Below, in pieces: positions 10,869 through 21,341 of a DNA stretch of 64,000 nt. A program made the translations under genes and the position numbers. The notes below the pieces were generated by a model. The model was not told the origin of the DNA. It was given only the letters and a program-made list of their open reading frames with translations, and searched no databases. The DNA lies in NCBI RefSeq assembly GCF_000264905.1, contig NW_006763148.1, positions 1,285,431-1,349,430 on the forward strand. The letters run 5' to 3'. Position 1 is the stretch's first letter; each line of letters opens with the position of its first letter. The stretch is from Stereum hirsutum FP-91666 SS1 (Eukaryota; Basidiomycota; Agaricomycetes; Russulales; Stereaceae).

Positions 10869-13287
10869 GCATGAAATATGGTTTCTTTTCCAATCAATCA
10901 ATGGTGAGCCGCGCTGCTATCTCTCGGCCGTGCCTGAATGATAGAATGAAAAAGCGCTAACAAATTGCTCCTTCTCTTCTCCCGTCGGCGTTTTTTTGAT
11001 CACTTCCAATTGCCTTCCTCGACGTTGCAAATCCCGGTGCACAGGCCCCCGTCAGCGTCCGTTCACGATACATACAACACAAGCACATATCATATACTCA
11101 CCTTTTTCCCCACTTTTTTTGCTCGCCCTTCAATTCTTCGCATGCGGTCGGTGTGATACTGGTTTAGGTCTTTTTCTGCGTTTTCTTTCCCTTTTCCTCT
11201 TACCTTTTTTCCCCCTTGAACCCTGGTTTGCCATTGAACGAACTCTTTGATCGTTGAACCTTTTATCTTACTTATTGTCGAGTTCGTCTCGGCGTTTCTA
11301 AAATTCCCTTTCACCGTTTCACTGTTTCTTTGTCCATCTTTTTGCACTTTCTTTCATCGTTCTTTTTGTTTATATCCTTGCACTTTATACACTTGCACCT
11401 TGCATCCTTTTATATTCCCCACTTTCTTTCAAGTTTATATCCTTTGTGTGGCATATACTCCGGTGCAGGCCCGCGCTGCATCGTTTTTTCTTTCTTCTTT
11501 CTTTCACGCACCTCAGCTTTTTCTTCTTTCTGAGACTTTCATCGACATCTTTTACCCCGTACTCATCACATCACATCGCCTCCGAGCATCCGAGCCTCAC
11601 ACGGTCCTCTTTCCCACCCCGACGCAGCCCCGACGCAGCCCCGACGGGTCGAGCTCTCCGCCGCGCGGAGCAGCAAAACGTGCTATACATACGATGCACT
11701 CGTGTCGACCTGGGCCCGTTCAGTCCGTTCGCGATCCTCCTAGCTATAGCCTATTCGCGATTCCACTTGATGCAGTCTTGGGAGTGTAGGGAATGCTGCC
11801 GGTTTTTCGGCCGGAATCAATGGATGTACGGAGTCCGGCGTTGCCAATAATATACACTACAGCCATCCGTCATGCATCATCCATTCATCATGCGACCATC
11901 TGGACGGGGGATCGCCATCTGGAGGAGGATTATCGCCACACCGCCGTACAGTCGTACCGCCAGCGGCCAGCGGCCATGCTGTAGTTCGCAGTCGCGTCGG
12001 GTCAATCGCAGTCGGGTCGCTCGTTGGCAGGGACAGGGTGGATCATCCATCGTTGATGGTAGATCATTGAGACGCGTGGGTTCGTCCGACATCGGGTGGA
12101 TTTTCGTCGCGTCGCGTCGTGGACTGCGGTGACGTGGTGACGTGGTGATGATGCCGTGGTGATGATGATGCCGTGGTGGTGGGTGTTTGAGGTTGTGGGG
12201 GAGGTGGTGTTCAAGTTCTTCATACCTTTCTGTGCAATTGTACATACCATTCGGTTGAATACATACATATACATATGCATGGGTTGGGCAGTTTCGTGGT
12301 CTGTTGCATTTTCTCATTCAGTTCTTCATCCACTTTGTTTGATTGAATTCTTCTTCTTCTTCCCTCTGCGCCCTTTTGAGCGCCCTCCTGTTCCCTTTCC
12401 TTCCCCCCCTTTTTGACGACGACTCGAAGCTCGAGCTTGAGCAGATGATTTTTCGGGCCTTGGTCTTGTTGTTGTCGTGTCCTGTTCGTGTTTCGTGTTG
12501 AATGTTGAATGTAGATAGAAGGCGTTGTCGTATGGACTCGGACTGCGTGCATGGGTTTTTGCTACAATCGTTCGTTCGTTCATTCAGGCTTTGGGTCGTT
12601 CGTCGCTCAGCGCTCGGGGTTCTGATCAGACTCAGGCTGGTCATGTAGCTGGATGCACTGTCCTTTGACTGTCAGTCTTGTCGACGTCGTGTTAGCTCCG
12701 GTGCGCTGTAGCTTTTCAGACCTGGAACGTGTCGGTGTCGATGCCAGGGTTCCTGAGTTTTTCTTTTGGCAAGGTCATGGTCGCCTTGTGTGCATGCATG
12801 CAAGAAAGTACTTGAATTGGAACAGCACCCGATGGGAACGACCTTGAGAGCCTCAAGGCCTTGAGGCTCGGATCTTAAATAATTGTTTAGCGTTTAAATT
12901 TTGCGTTTGACGTTGTGATCAGTGATTGGGCCATGGGGGGTTTATTATACTTTACTTGCCTGGATCCGAGTGGTATGGGTTGTACCGACTTTCCTGCGGT
13001 GGTTTGTTGTGCCAGTGAGCAGTGAGTGTACAAGAGCATATAAGGACAGACGACGACTCGCAGGCGCGACGGGACCCCGAGAGCAGCTGAGCCTGTCAGT
13101 GGATGTTGTGTTCCCGTTGCTGTTGAGGGCTTGCGACACGAAGTCGTCGATGTCTGGGTCTTTGTATCGGACCCACTGATAGACGATCGGCCATCAGTGG
13201 TCGATCCTTTGGAATTACTTACTTGACTTCGATATTCGAGTCAAGAATATGCCTTGTTCGGTAGGTTGCGAGCACATGTGAAGCCGA
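10869..13287. other. Gene-poor pyrimidine-rich region
   Basis: About 2.4 kb without a supported gene. From about 10970 to 11560 the plus strand is strongly T/C-rich with many CTTTTT and TTTCTT runs. A short GACGCAGCCCC tandem lies near 11618-11646, GTGGTGATGATG repeats near 12125-12185, and a perfect palindrome at 12848-12869. The many reading frames here are short, lack splice-consistent extension and show no motif. Confidence 0.5.
12848..12869. repeat. Perfect 22-bp palindrome
   Basis: Eleven bases (GAGCCTCAAGG) are followed without spacer by their exact reverse complement. It lies in a region without genes. It could be a dimeric protein-binding site or a chance hairpin. Confidence 0.85.
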
Positions 13288-14429
13288 TCACAGGACCATC
13301 CGAACCTTCAACTTGTCGCCACTCACGAACTCATCTTTCCTCGAAAACAACTCCTCCATATCCCAAGTACCTATGGCGCATTCAAACTCAACTTTAGCTT
13401 AATAGCTTCGACTGAGCAAGCACAATACGCAGAACGCGCAACTCACAGCTGATATACCGCCCAGCCAGCCATTCTCTCCTCCCTCGTCAAGAACGCTATA
13501 GAATCGGCGGAGAGCGCAGGCGTGTCAGTTAGGGCGCGCTGCACCTCCGGAGGCATCCGTAGGACTATGTCGGTGAGGACGCCGCCGGGGTGGATGGAGT
13601 AGGCTAGGAGATCTTGGGGGCCGTGATCGACCTGGGTTACGGATTGAACGGAAATGGTCAGGTTCGATAGGTGAGGATGGAATGGAGGGGTAGGCGAGAG
13701 ACAGAGAGAGACATGCGTTCATGAGCTCGGTCAGACGCAGGACGGCAAGTTTACTCGTCTGGTAGGCTGAGGCTTGTCATCCGAACCATAGCACCATTAG
13801 CCTTTCGCCACACACAAGCATAAAGAGAGAGAGAGAGATAGACTCACGCCCGGACCCATAAGATGCGCCCCCATCGAACTCATATTCACGATTGTCTTCT
13901 CCATACTAGTACTCTTCAACACCACCGGCAAAAAAAGCACGCGTGACAGCAAACAACCCCATCGCGTCCACCTCCCACGTATGCCACCAATCTCGCACCT
14001 CAACCTCCACCTCGCCCATGACTCGAACGCTCTCTGCCCACCCCGCATTATTCACCGATATATCGAGCCCTGCGTCCCCGAACGCGTCGAGGGCGACTTT
14101 GACGACCTGGGGCGGTGGGTGGCCGCGGAGAGGATGGAGGAGAGAGTGGAGAGAGCTTGAGAGGAACGGGCGCGGGATTGGGCGAAGGAGAGGGCGAGGC
14201 GGCGGCCGAGGCCTTTGGAGGCACCGGTGATGGAGATTGGGTGGGATTTGTGCGATCCGGAGGGGGTGAGAGGGGAGATGAGGGGATAGGTATCTTTCTG
14301 GAGGGTTTTTGTGAAGTTGAAGCCTAGGCATATTGCGAAGTCATGGAGAGACTTGTGAGATGGAGGTAGGGAGGATGAAAGGGATGTATACGTACCAGCG
14401 TGAGGTGGGATGGTTAGGAGTTCTGACAT
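13288..14429 (-). pseudogene. Short-chain dehydrogenase/reductase pseudogene
   Basis: Read on the minus strand, the pieces of an SDR oxidoreductase follow in the right order: start MSELLTIPPHAG, NAD(P)-binding ITGASKGLGRRLA, ISVNNAGW, VNMSSMGAH with the catalytic Ser region, AYQTSKLAVLRLTE with the catalytic Tyr and Lys, HPGGV, WLAGRYIS, and a C-terminal WDMEELFSRKDE to a stop at 13288-13290. The pieces are not in one frame. Breaks are needed between the glycine-rich motif and NNAG (at a C run near 14110, with the segment also shorter than usual), at a seven-base A run near 13930, at the GGGC just before the GTGAGT donor near 13850, and before WLAGRYIS near 13470. Four independent one-base shifts argue for decay. 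Two or three lie in homopolymers, so assembly error is an alternative. Confidence 0.75.
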
Positions 14430-14649
14430 GTTGGCCTGAGATTGGGTGAGATGAAGATGAAGGTTAAGACATGCAACTGCACTGCTGGAGCTTTTTACAT
14501 GTGCAGCGTCAACGACTTCAAGTACCCAGGAGATGGATCATGCAAGCGCATAGATGTTGGTGACTAATTGTCCACTTCCAATCACAACGACTTAGTCCAT
14601 GTTGTAATTCAGCAAAGTTTAAGTGGAGATGATATGCACAGAACAAGAA

Positions 14650-16985
14650 AGGAGTCACGGGTAGTGAAGCATGATAAAGAATGCGGTGAACCCAATAATC
14701 ATGAAGCGCTTGCGAAAATCAACCGTGACTGAAGGGAGAAGCAAGATAGCCAGTTACAGCAAGAATGCGTAGACCAGAGGAGCGCTTACTTCATCGGCAG
14801 CAGGCTTCCTGAGTACTCAGCAGTGCTCGGAGTGGCGATTGACAGCATCTGAAGCTGAAGGCTGCGACTCGCAGCCGGAATGATTGACAGTCACTTCTCC
14901 GTCTAACTTAGTAGACGACTACTCAGTCAGATTCTCACAAGCAACGATTGTATACAGAGTTGGAAGCATAGATATCCAGCATTCAAGTTCGTGTCGCCGC
15001 AAGGAAGAAGATTGAGCGGTCCGGCCGGCGGATGCATGGCGACTCAGACACGAGTGGCAAACAATGGACAAACATGGCACGACAACCGGCGCGTCGCACG
15101 TGGTAGCGCGTTCTTTGTAGCTTCGACCACAACCTCTTCCACCATTCCGTACCCCAGCTGTTGTGTCGGCCCCTACACTAATTCCAGTCATGGTTCCAGC
15201 TCCAGTCTTTGTTCCAGCCTCGACCGGATTCCCCATCAAAGTCTATACTGTCCCCTTCCAGGCTCTTCATGCAACGCATCCCTCGAATTCCATCCCCTCT
15301 CGCTCCTCAGTCGACAGCGCGACTTCAAGTCCAATGCCCGGACCCACACATGTATCTTGGAATGAACTCCCCGAGATTGTACGAACTCGACTGTGCGTCA
15401 AATACGATTTCCTGAAGTCTCGAATCTGGGCTTCATGGCAAGGGTTTACGCCCTTCGTCTGGACGCGTTACACCGACGCTCTGGGCTCATCAACCAGCAT
15501 GACGTCTGATGGCACCGTCAAGACTGCTATGATCAAAACTATTCCAGATATCCGTGGCGTTCTGAAATGTGGAGATCATTTCTGCAACTTTTATGAGCTC
15601 TCTAATCTCCGTAAGCTGAGCTGTCTATATTCCTGCATGCGCGTGCTAATATGGTGCCATAAGATGTGTTCTTCAATCCGCTGGATGCAACAATCGATGA
15701 GGCATTGGCTGAAGTAGACTTTTTGTTTGTCCCCTCTGCGATTCTCCATCTTCGGAACCACATCGTCCCGCCAACTTGGCGGGTTTACAGTGCTTCGCAG
15801 GTTTACGGTGCCTTCTCAATCCCAGAATTCACGTTTACCAGCATTGATATACACGAACAAGTAGCGCGTAACTTCGTTGCGCGGACGTACGTCACACATC
15901 TTGTGTTATTTCGCTCGCTCACATATCTGAACCTAACTCAATATAGGCATCGCAATACTAAATTTACTCGACCACATACCTTGGACCTCTTGCAGGGGCT
16001 CAGCAGACAACTTGGCTTCTATTTCGCGTATTCGCCCAACAAGACGGAAGAAGATGCTCGCAAGAGCAATTTGTCCCAAGATTTGATTCTCGCAATTCAG
16101 GAGCTTGGTACCGCCATGGACACTGCGACTCACAATCGCGAAGCAATGTCCCACTATACCACCTTAGCCCAGCGTTGCTTCTACGCTCTCTACCTCACCC
16201 GCATCATCGTCCTCTCCAAATTTCTGGATTGTATTCCTCTAGACGTCGATTCCGTGTTCGTCCCGGCTGAATGGACTCTATTTCAACATAATCCACCCCG
16301 CATATCGGACGGCGATGATGCATTTTGCACGGTTTATCGCCACGTCATGGGAGCTTGTGGCTCTGTATTCGACCTCAAGCGGACGGCCGCGGCTCGTTTT
16401 AATAACCTCGTCAAGAGCAACAAGCGTTTTTTCTCTCAGAATCGTACCATTCAGGCTCGAGACCTGCCGTTCTATCTCGTGCCAGTGGTCGACGAGGTTG
16501 AAGCTCCCATTTTTCGAAGCCCTTCGAGCGACTGTCGTCCTGCCTGTTCCCGCCTGGGCGTCAGTGCCCTGTTGGATGGATTTGACTACCTTTCTTGAGA
16601 TCTTTCGTAGGTGCTCTGTTCCCTATGTCATAGGCCAAGTATTTGTCCGTGACATTCATCAAAAGCACGCCGACGGATGCAACACATCGATATTTATGCT
16701 CAATGACTGCGAAGTGGCCTCAAGCCTGTGGACATGCTTATGCGCGACTCACTATCCATTGATAATGATCGGCTCGTGTCCTGCCAGCTCGGTTGGGCTT
16801 ACAAGTACCTTTATCCCATCATTCTTTATTTCTTGGCCGTTTGATCCTTTTTTGCCCTTTTTGTTTCGCGGATCGTGTCTGTACTCTGGGATTCATGTCA
16901 TCGTGTACTATACCCGCACTCTATCACACATTTGTCTCGTGATGTTGTTGAGTTTTCTATTGGTCCAGGAATTGAAAGAAGTCAC
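14650..16985 (+). repeat. Tandem duplication, unit 1
   Basis: First copy of a unit of about 2.3 kb that is repeated directly at about 17005-21095. Similarity runs from the upstream non-coding part (for example CGCTTGCGAAAATCAACCGTG here, CGCTTGTGAAAATCAACCGTG in unit 2) through the gene to the 3' flank (TCTGTACTCTGGGATTCAT in both). Edges are approximate. Confidence 0.85.
15190..16598 (+). CDS. Uncharacterised protein, tandem paralogue A
   Basis: Exons 15190-15610, 15664-15886 and 15947-16598 encode 431 aa. I do not recognise the family. The start (MVPAPVFVPASTG) was chosen because the same ATG and the following residues exist in paralogue B, while sequence upstream of it differs by frame-changing indels. 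No signal peptide or membrane helix is evident. The N-terminal 60 residues are Pro/Ser-rich. The rest looks helical and globular, with blocks shared with paralogue B: SW(N/D)EL, FVPSAIL, RPHTLDLLQG, GFYF.YSPNKT, SQDLILA.QELGTAMDTATH, LAQRCFYALYLTRI, FQHNPPR, VDEVEAPI and RPACSRLGVSAL. Intron 2 is 60 nt with no in-frame stop, so its retention would add 20 residues. The function cannot be inferred; the family may be lineage-restricted. Confidence 0.8.
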
Positions 16986-17563
16986 AACAAGCAACAGATC
17001 CCTACAGATCCTAGTGCACGACTGTGACAAAGAATACGGTAAACCTGAGAATCCCTCAGCGCTTGTGAAAATCAACCGTGGCTGCAGGGGGAAGCAAGAC
17101 AGCCAGTTGTAGCAAGAAGGTATACACTGGGGGAGCGCTTACTTCGTCAGAAACAATAGGCTTCAGTGCTCAGAGTGGTTATTGACAGCACCGTGAAGTG
17201 TAAGTATCTGGAGCTGAAGGTCGCAGTGAATGATCAGTCACTTCACCCTCTAATCGACCACCGTCTATTTAGTCAGAATCCTACTAGTAACGATTGCGTG
17301 CAGGGTTGTATTGAGCATAAATACCTCGACGTGGACACCATTGCGTTCGCGAGTTCTATCCGCCAGTATTCGTGTCGCCGCAAGGCGAGTGCCAGAACAA
17401 GGAGAGGAAGATTGAGTGGTCCGGCCGGCCGATGCATGGCGACTCGGACACAAGTGGCAAACATTGGACAAACACCGGCGCGCTCGCGCCGTGCCGCGTT
17501 CTTTGGAACTTTGACCACAACCTCTTCCACCGTTCAACCGTACCCCTGCTATCGTGTCGACCT

Positions 17564-17594
17564 TGTCGCAAAAGTCGTCCAAAACATACCAGGC
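17564..17594 (+). repeat. Left terminal inverted repeat of the inserted element
   Basis: Starts TGTCGCAAAAG and ends CATACCAGGC. It pairs with the reverse complement of 19329-19359 with four mismatches. Confidence 0.8.
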
Positions 17595-18816
17595 CGTATA
17601 AGTGCGTATAAGGATGTATTAGGCTCTTTGTGACGCAGAACGTTATACGGTAGCAAAGAGGGCAATATGGCCCAATAAGGTCCATAACCTTATGGGACCT
17701 TGTATGACCTAACCGTACAGTATAGAGCCTAAAAAGCCCTTTCCAGGCGTTGTGTTCTGATCTGATCGCTCTCTCGACTTCAGCTTGGCCGCAAAACAAT
17801 GTATTTGGCATTTACATAGGTAGGGACAGTAAAAATACAATAGCAGACATCACAGGAGAGATATCTCGCAAAACAAGCGGCACCTTCGCACCTTCCGGAT
17901 GACGAGATCATTCTGTACTACTCGACGGAGAGATCAAAGTCTGGTAACAGACTGATACTGTAGTACTCGAAACACAAAACAACGACTATACTCACCAGTG
18001 TATGTGAACACAAGAAGACAGGCTGTGATTTGGAACATGTTCTCCTATACATGCACTGTAAGCACAGAAGATATGATCAGATTAGTAGCCTGGCGTTAAG
18101 CAAGAGAAACGACGTACGTTTGAGAAGATCGGTAAAGCACGGTACGATGCAGCGCGAGTACATCATACGAAAGTCGTCCTTTGACCGACCGGTATGTCAG
18201 GTCAAGTTGAATAAGAGCAGTCCTAGAGAAGATGGGTGAGATAGACTGGAAGATTTGGAGATTGGGGGACGGGCGCAGCGGTGATGATCCAGTCCTCTTC
18301 GGTTGTGCGATGTATCTACTCCTGTATACCCCCAGCTTCTGCATGCTTTAATGTTCCACGATATTTCATACCTTCACGATGTCGCTGGGCTATATAGCAT
18401 GCAGCGTATTTAACAAGGAGGGAGATGCACATGGTGGTCAAAGACAAAGACGCACGTCTGTGGGCGTGGGTGATGACATCATTGAAGGCGTGTGAAGCTC
18501 CTCCCTCATTGATCATTCTGTGGCCCACACCGGCGGTAAGCCACACGTTGGCCCACGTCATGAACGACGACGAGCAGGTCGTTCTGACTCGCCCATGAGT
18601 CTGTTCGTCTCTCCATCGTACAGACTGAGGCAGGCTAAATGAATACCACTTGTGATTTTTGACTTCTTGTGCTGGAACGACTGGTCCTTAGAGCGTTGAT
18701 TTGCGGGTGGCGTGAATCGATAATCATGGTGCATAAAATATAGGGTACGCGCTATCCTGTGCTCTTGACGTTCTGATCCTTACTTGTGCTATTTTTTTAT
18801 GGTTGCAGTGACTTGA

Positions 18817-19164
18817 ATGGACGATTATCGGTGTCAAGGAGATTGTCAAGATTATTTCGGGCAAGATTTCCCGCACTGCGCACGCCTTAGGGGCTTGTAT
18901 CGTTGCTACTTACCGGGAATGGTAAATGGCCCGAATCACGTAGACGTTGCGTTCATGACGGCCTTTCGCCGTACCAGTTGGAGGCCAAGGACTTTCTGGG
19001 AGGGTTGCAGAGTGTATAGGGAGGAGTCGCACGCAGAATTTGTTCTGGTAGAAGAGCTCAAGCGTGGTGTTCTCATGTGTCCGACATTCTCTCAACCCGA
19101 GAGATGGAGACACTACCTCATGGATACTATTGGTGCGGATGTTTTCCTGCGCACTGGAAACTGA
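18817..19164 (+). CDS. Small ORF inside the transposon-like element
   Basis: An uninterrupted 115-codon frame starting with ATG, with several Cys and aromatic residues (MDDYRCQGDC, YRCYLPGMV, FWEGCRVY). It is the longest clear frame lying wholly inside the element. It shows no DDE/D signature and no known DNA-binding motif, and is too short for a transposase. It may be a remnant of a captured or internally deleted gene, or chance. Confidence 0.25.
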   Translation: MDDYRCQGDCQDYFGQDFPHCARLRGLYRCYLPGMVNGPNHVDVAFMTAFRRTSWRPRTFWEGCRVYREESHAEFVLVEELKRGVLMCPTFSQPERWRHYLMDTIGADVFLRTGN

Positions 19165-19328
19165 GAATTTATTAAAAGTTCACTGAATATACGCTAGATC
19201 TAGTTTGTCCGTCCCCCTTGCATCACTCCAAAAGTAGCGAGGTGATGCAACCTAACGGTGCATCATAGGCCATACATCGTCCTGATTAGGTCCAATATGG
19301 TCCATTAGGTCCAAGCGTCTGTCAAAAT

Positions 19329-19359
19329 GCCTGGTAAGTTTTGAGCAACTTTTGCGACA
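19329..19359 (-). repeat. Right terminal inverted repeat of the inserted element
   Basis: Reads GCCTGG... to ...CTTTTGCGACA on the plus strand, the inverted partner of 17564-17594. It ends 22 bp before the start codon of paralogue B. Confidence 0.8.
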
Positions 19360-19381
19360 CTCTACCAAAATTCCAGTCATT

Positions 19382-20781
19382 ATGGCTCCAGCTCCTGTAT
19401 TTGTTCCAGCTTCGACCGGATCCCCCATCAAAGTCTATGCTGTCCCCTTCCAGGCTCTTCGTGCAACGCATTACTCGAATTCCATCCCCTCTCGCTTCTC
19501 AGCTGATACTGTCCCTCCAACTCCAATATCAAGACCCACGCATCTATCTTGGGATGAACTCTCCGAGATTATACGAACGCGACTGCGCGCCAAATACAAT
19601 TCTCTGATGTCTCGACTCTGGAATGCCAGATGGGACGTTTGGATTACACTCTTTGGTTGGACTAGTTATACCGACGCTCTGGGCTTATCGACGAGCATGA
19701 CGTCTGACGGCCTCGTCAGGGCTGATATGATTGAAACTGACCCAGATATCAAAGACGTTCTGAGACTTCAGGATCAAATCCACGTCTGTCATGAGCTCTC
19801 TAATCTCCGTAAGTGTAGTTGAGTTGTCTACATTCTTGCACATGGCTAATAATACGGTGGTAGATGTCTTCTTTAGTCCTCTGGATGTAAAAATCGATGA
19901 GGTACTAGCTAAAGTAGAACATCTGTTCGTTCCCTCTGCGATTCTCCGTCTTTCGTCGCACCGAGTCGCCCCATCAAATTGGGCCGATGGAAGTCCCCTC
20001 TCAATCACAGAACTCTCGTCTCCTAACGACTCCATATGCTATGAAATCGAGCGTAACTTTATCACGCGGAGGTACGTCACACATCTTCTTGGTATTATTT
20101 AACTCGTTTCCCTATCTGAACTTGACTCAATATAGGCCTCACAAGGCCGAATACCCACGACCACATACTTTGGACCTTTTGCAGGGTATCAGCGCGCACT
20201 GGGGCTTCTATTTTTCGTATTCGCCCAACAAGACGGCAGAAGAAGCCCGCGAGCACAAATTGTCTCAAGACTTGATTCTCGCAGCTCAGGAGCTCGGTAC
20301 GGCCATGGACACCGCGACTCACAGTCGCGAAGCAATGGCTCGTCACGCCGCCTTAGCCCAGCGTTGCTTCTACGCTCTCTACCTCACCCGCATCATCGTC
20401 TTCTCCAGATTTCTGGATCGGTTTCCTCGAGACACCCGTTCTAAGCACGTCCGGTCTGAATGGGCTGTATTCCAACATAACCCACCTCGCATGCCGGATG
20501 GCGACGACGTATTCTCTACGGTTTATCGCCATGTCACGAGAGCCCGTGGTTCTGTGTTCGACTACAAGCGGACGGCTGAGGCTCGGTTCAATACTCTGTT
20601 CAAGAGGAACTTGCGTATTTTCTTCGAAAAATGTACCACCCCTCCTCCCAAGGTGCCGTTCTATCTCGCGGTCGACGAGGTCGAAGCTCCCATTATTCAG
20701 TGCCCTTCGAGCGGTCGTCGTCCCGCGTGCTCCCGCCTTGGCGTCAGTGCCTTATTCCATGGCTTTGATGAAACTTCTTGA
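19382..20781 (+). CDS. Uncharacterised protein, tandem paralogue B
   Basis: Exons 19382-19808, 19864-20071 and 20136-20781 encode 426 aa. Intron positions and phases equal those of paralogue A, and most blocks listed there are conserved. The frame is intact despite many substitutions, so the protein was probably under selection after the duplication. The family is not recognised and no localisation signal is seen. The start (MAPAPVFVPASTG) matches that of A. The inserted element ends 22 bp upstream, so the ancestral promoter now lies about 1.8 kb away and expression is uncertain. Unlike in A, intron 2 contains an in-frame stop and must be spliced. Confidence 0.8.
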
Positions 20782-21341
20782 AATCGGTCATACGTGCTCT
20801 ATTCCCTCTATCTCATGGGCCGAGCATCTGCTCGTGACGTTCCCCAAAAGCACACCGACGGATACAACACTTCGATATTCATGCGCGATGACTGGTCTCA
20901 AGCTTGTGTAGTATTTGGACATGCCTATGCACGACTCACTTCTTTGTTTCTCGGCCGTTCTATGTTCCTTGTTTTCTGTCGCTTTCGTTTCGCGGATCAT
21001 ATCTGTACTCTGGGATTCATCTCATTCTGTACTACACCCGCAGTCTATCATACCGTTGTCTCATGATGTTGTTGATTTTTCTGTTGGTCTTTGTGCACAA
21101 CAAGACCACATGTATGCTCATACGTCTTCCGATGTTCCCCGTGTTCCGACTCGCCTGAAGCTGCATTGCTCTCCATTCACTTTGAAGCGATTAAAATGCC
21201 CCCAGGGGTGTCATCAAGATGTCGCATCGTTGAAGGCACTGCTCAATAATTTGCTCACATTATCCAGCCTTTCACTGACCCATAAACGAACTCGAACAGG
21301 TCTATCAGTAGAATACTCGTAGACAATGGAGGTACATAGGA
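20782..21341. other. Tail-to-tail spacer after paralogue B
   Basis: Holds the duplicated 3' flank of paralogue B and then the 3' UTR of the convergent acetoacetyl-CoA synthetase gene. No gene seen. Confidence 0.55.

Larger units (their letters stand above)
17564..19359. mobile_element. Probable non-autonomous DNA transposon, 1,796 bp, with terminal inverted repeats
   Basis: Comparison of duplicated units 1 and 2 shows extra DNA only in unit 2. Its ends are inverted repeats: 17564-17594 and the reverse complement of 19329-19359 agree at 27 of 31 bases and both begin TGTCGCAAAAG. A CT dinucleotide flanks each side (17562-17563 and 19360-19361), compatible with a 2-bp target duplication; removing the insert and one CT restores alignment with unit 1. 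Subterminal AGGTCCA motifs lie inside both ends (near 17677 on the left, several near 19286-19312 on the right), as is usual for transposase-binding sites. No transposase was recognised, so movement would need a protein supplied elsewhere. The superfamily is not assigned. Confidence 0.75.
17005..21095 (+). repeat. Tandem duplication, unit 2 (interrupted)
   Basis: Second copy of the unit at 14650-16985. It is split by the inserted element at 17564-19359; removing the element leaves about 2.3 kb, the same length as unit 1. The element lies in the 5' flank, so the coding part is not touched. Edges are approximate. Confidence 0.85.

Noticed and set aside
10990..11860. Several long plus-strand ORFs rich in Phe, Leu and Ser
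   Set aside because: They arise from the T/C-rich base composition; no splice-consistent structure and no motif.
15034..15189. Upstream ATG (MATQTRVANNGQ) as an earlier start for paralogue A
   Set aside because: The same region in unit 2 has indels that change the frame and is split by the inserted element, whereas the ATG at 15190/19382 is shared.
14919..15239. Minus-strand ORF upstream of paralogue A, with a similar frame in unit 2 (17265-17582)
   Set aside because: The two copies differ by frame-changing indels and share only short blocks; best explained as non-coding flank of the duplicated unit.
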